Assembly (NCBI GenBank): GCA_001801685.1
Contig: MGYJ01000001.1
Span: 1 to 55,213 of the forward strand
Source: Gammaproteobacteria bacterium RIFCSPHIGHO2_12_FULL_63_22
GTDB taxonomy: Bacteria > Pseudomonadota > Gammaproteobacteria > Xanthomonadales > Xanthomonadaceae
Direction: 5' to 3'
Length of the DNA stretch: 55,213 nucleotides
In this document: piece by piece, positions 53,611 through 55,213 of the stretch
Layout of the letters: each line of letters starts with the position of its first letter
How positions within the stretch are numbered: the stretch's first letter is position 1
Position numbers and translations under genes: made by a program
The notes under the pieces: generated by a model
Told to the model about the DNA's origin: nothing
Databases searched by the model: none
The model's input: the letters and a program-made list of their open reading frames with translations, nothing else

Positions 53611-55213
53611 TCAGGCATCGAAGAATGCCGCGAGATCCTTCAATGCGGCTCGGCCGCGTTCTTTCTTCTGCACGGACTCCAGCTCCGGGTCGGCGCCGTC
53701 GCGCTGTAGATCACCTGCGGGAAGTTCGTCGATGAAGCGGCTCGGCAACAGGTGCTGCGCCTCGCCCCATCTTTTTGCTTCCGCGCAATGGGAAATGGTC
53801 AGGCGTTCCTTGGCGCGGGTGATGCCGACGTAGAACAGTCGGCGTTCTTCTTCCAGGCTGCCCTCGTCGATGCTGTGCTCGTGCGGCAAGTTGCCGTCTT
53901 CGCAACCGATGATGAAGACCGCTCGGAATTCCAGGCCCTTGGCGCCGTGCAAACTCATCAGCCGGACTTCGTTGCCGGCTTCGCCGCGGTCGGCGTGCGT
54001 CAGCAGGGCCAGCTGCGCGGCGAGTTCGCCGGGACCGCCGCCCTTGGCTGCTTCGAACCACAGCGCGAGTTCATCCAGGTTTTCGCGACGCTTGGCGAAG
54101 GTCGCCTCGTCCTTGCAATGCGCGCGTATCGCCGCCAGCAAGCCCGATTGCTCGACCAGCTGCCGCGTGAGTTCGGCCGGCGTGGCGCGTTCCGACAAGT
54201 CGCGCAGGCGATGGATGATCCGGGTGAATTCATCAAGGCCCGCGGCCGCGCGCGGCGTGAGTTGTTTCAGTAAGGCAATTTCTTCAGCGGCGCGCGACAG
54301 CGAATACCCGGCCTGCTGCGCCATCTGCGCCAGCTTGGCCAACGTGGTGCCGCCGACTTCGCGCTTGGGCGATCCGATCGCGCGCAGGAAGGCGGCGTCA
54401 TCGTCCGGGTTGGCCAGCACACGCAGCCACGACAGGGCGTCCTTTACTTCGCCGCGGTCCAGGAAGGCCGTGCCGCCGCTCAGGTGATACGGAATGCGCA
54501 GCAGCTGCAGCGCCTTTTCCAGCGGACGCGACTGGTGGTTGCCGCGGAACAGGATGGCGAACTCGCTCCACGGGATTTCCTTGGCCTGCTTGAGGTAGGA
54601 AATCTCCGCGGCAACGCGCTCGGCCTCGTGCTCGTTGTTCTTGCAGGCCCAGATGCGCACGCTTTCGCCGTCGCCGTGCTGGCTCCAGAGTTGCTTGAGG
54701 TGCACGTGCGGGTTTTTCGCGATCAGTGTGTTCGCGCAACGCAGGATGCGGCCCGAGCATCGATAATTCTGCTCGAGCTTCACGACTTTCAGTTGCGGAT
54801 AATCCAGCGCCAACTGATCGAGGTTTTCCGGATTGGCGCCGCGCCAGGCATAGATGCTCTGGTCGTCGTCGCCGACGCAGGTCAGGTGGCCGCGCGGGCC
54901 GGCCAGTTGTTTCAGCAAGCGGTATTGGGCGCCATTGGTGTCCTGGCACTCGTCCACCAGCAGGTAACGGATGCGTTCGCGCCAGGCCGGCGCGAGCTCG
55001 GGATCTTCTTCCAGCAAGCTCAACGGCAGGCGGATCAGATCGTCGAAGTCCACGGCGTTGAAGGCTTGCAGGCGGTCCTGGTAGCGCTTGTATAAAACGG
55101 CCGCTTCACTCTCGCGCGCACTGCGGGCGGCGGCCGCCGCCTGTTCCGGCGACAGGCCTTCGTTCTTCACCCGCGACACCAGGCCACGCAAGGATTCCAG
55201 CGCATCCTTCTTC
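53611..55213 (-). CDS. rep: ATP-dependent DNA helicase Rep (C-terminal part)
   Basis: 534 codons of a UvrD/Rep superfamily 1 helicase; the 5' end lies beyond the right edge. Visible motifs are II (LLVDECQDTN), III (VGDDDQSIYAWRGANPENL), IV-like (ILFRGNHQSRPLEK), V (VRLMSLHGAKGLEF) and VI (EERRLFYVGITRAKERL). NYRCSGRILR.AN.LIAKNPH and LANPDDDAAFLRAIGSPKREVG fit Rep better than UvrD or PcrA. The Walker A motif is off-window. It is convergent with the unknown secreted protein gene. Confidence 0.95.
   Translation of the reverse strand, partial: KKDALESLRGLVSRVKNEGLSPEQAAAAARSARESEAAVLYKRYQDRLQAFNAVDFDDLIRLPLSLLEEDPELAPAWRERIRYLLVDECQDTNGAQYRLLKQLAGPRGHLTCVGDDDQSIYAWRGANPENLDQLALDYPQLKVVKLEQNYRCSGRILRCANTLIAKNPHVHLKQLWSQHGDGESVRIWACKNNEHEAERVAAEISYLKQAKEIPWSEFAILFRGNHQSRPLEKALQLLRIPYHLSGGTAFLDRGEVKDALSWLRVLANPDDDAAFLRAIGSPKREVGGTTLAKLAQMAQQAGYSLSRAAEEIALLKQLTPRAAAGLDEFTRIIHRLRDLSERATPAELTRQLVEQSGLLAAIRAHCKDEATFAKRRENLDELALWFEAAKGGGPGELAAQLALLTHADRGEAGNEVRLMSLHGAKGLEFRAVFIIGCEDGNLPHEHSIDEGSLEEERRLFYVGITRAKERLTISHCAEAKRWGEAQHLLPSRFIDELPAGDLQRDGADPELESVQKKERGRAALKDLAAFFDA

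Overview
The window is a GC-rich chromosomal segment with dense, mostly housekeeping gene content. Gene families, gene order (ubiA, comF, bioB-bioF-bioH-bioC), a large TonB-dependent receptor, GDSL autotransporter esterase, RdgC, TatABC and heterotetrameric GlyQS point to a gammaproteobacterium of the Xanthomonadales/Lysobacterales type. I cannot fix the genus. No phage, plasmid, insertion sequence, CRISPR or obvious island was found.

Layout. 1-5 kb: start of an M61-type peptidase (minus, cut by the window edge), an old-yellow-enzyme reductase, an LCAT-like lipoprotein lipase, a coiled-coil protein, YchJ- and YecA-family proteins, and a decayed DUF1003-like remnant. 5-8.4 kb (minus): a TolB-like/TPR membrane protein followed by two tandem paralogous membrane proteins. 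8.7-13.9 kb: a secreted DUF5694-like protein overlapping an M19 dipeptidase, tRNA-Arg(CCG), a PAS-GGDEF-EAL c-di-GMP enzyme and a small membrane protein. 13.9-20.2 kb: ubiA, comF (minus), a lipoprotein and the tightly packed biotin operon bioBFHC. 20.2-24.5 kb (minus): a beta-barrel protein with a secreted GWG/RAEKP-repeat partner, a PH-domain protein, a PLP dehydratase and an EamA transporter broken by one frameshift. 24.5-33 kb: a Tyr-rich lipoprotein, mnmG, a GDSL autotransporter with an unusual C-terminal tail, and a TonB-dependent receptor. 33-41.5 kb: glyQ-glyS-sulfotransferase (minus), a membrane protein (plus), tatA-tatB-tatC-RDD (minus) and a SYLF protein (minus). 41.6-46 kb: hemH, an alpha/beta hydrolase, a YgjP-like metallopeptidase, an NTF2-like protein, rdgC and a DUF465 protein. 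46-55 kb: a gene-free stretch holding a nested inverted repeat, plsB with a lipoprotein, an e(P4)-type acid phosphatase, a secreted cyanophycinase-like hydrolase, an unknown secreted protein, and rep helicase (cut by the window edge).

Most genes sit in short operons coupled by ATGA/GTGA overlaps (bioH-bioC, tatB-tatC-RDD, glyQ-glyS-sulfotransferase, plsB-lipoprotein, the tandem DUF6090-like pair). The most interesting non-coding signal lies between the Tyr-rich lipoprotein and mnmG. There a textbook sigma-54 (-24/-12) promoter on the minus strand is followed about 110 nt later by a perfect intrinsic terminator, with two further hairpins and no reading frame between them: a candidate sigma-54-dependent small RNA.
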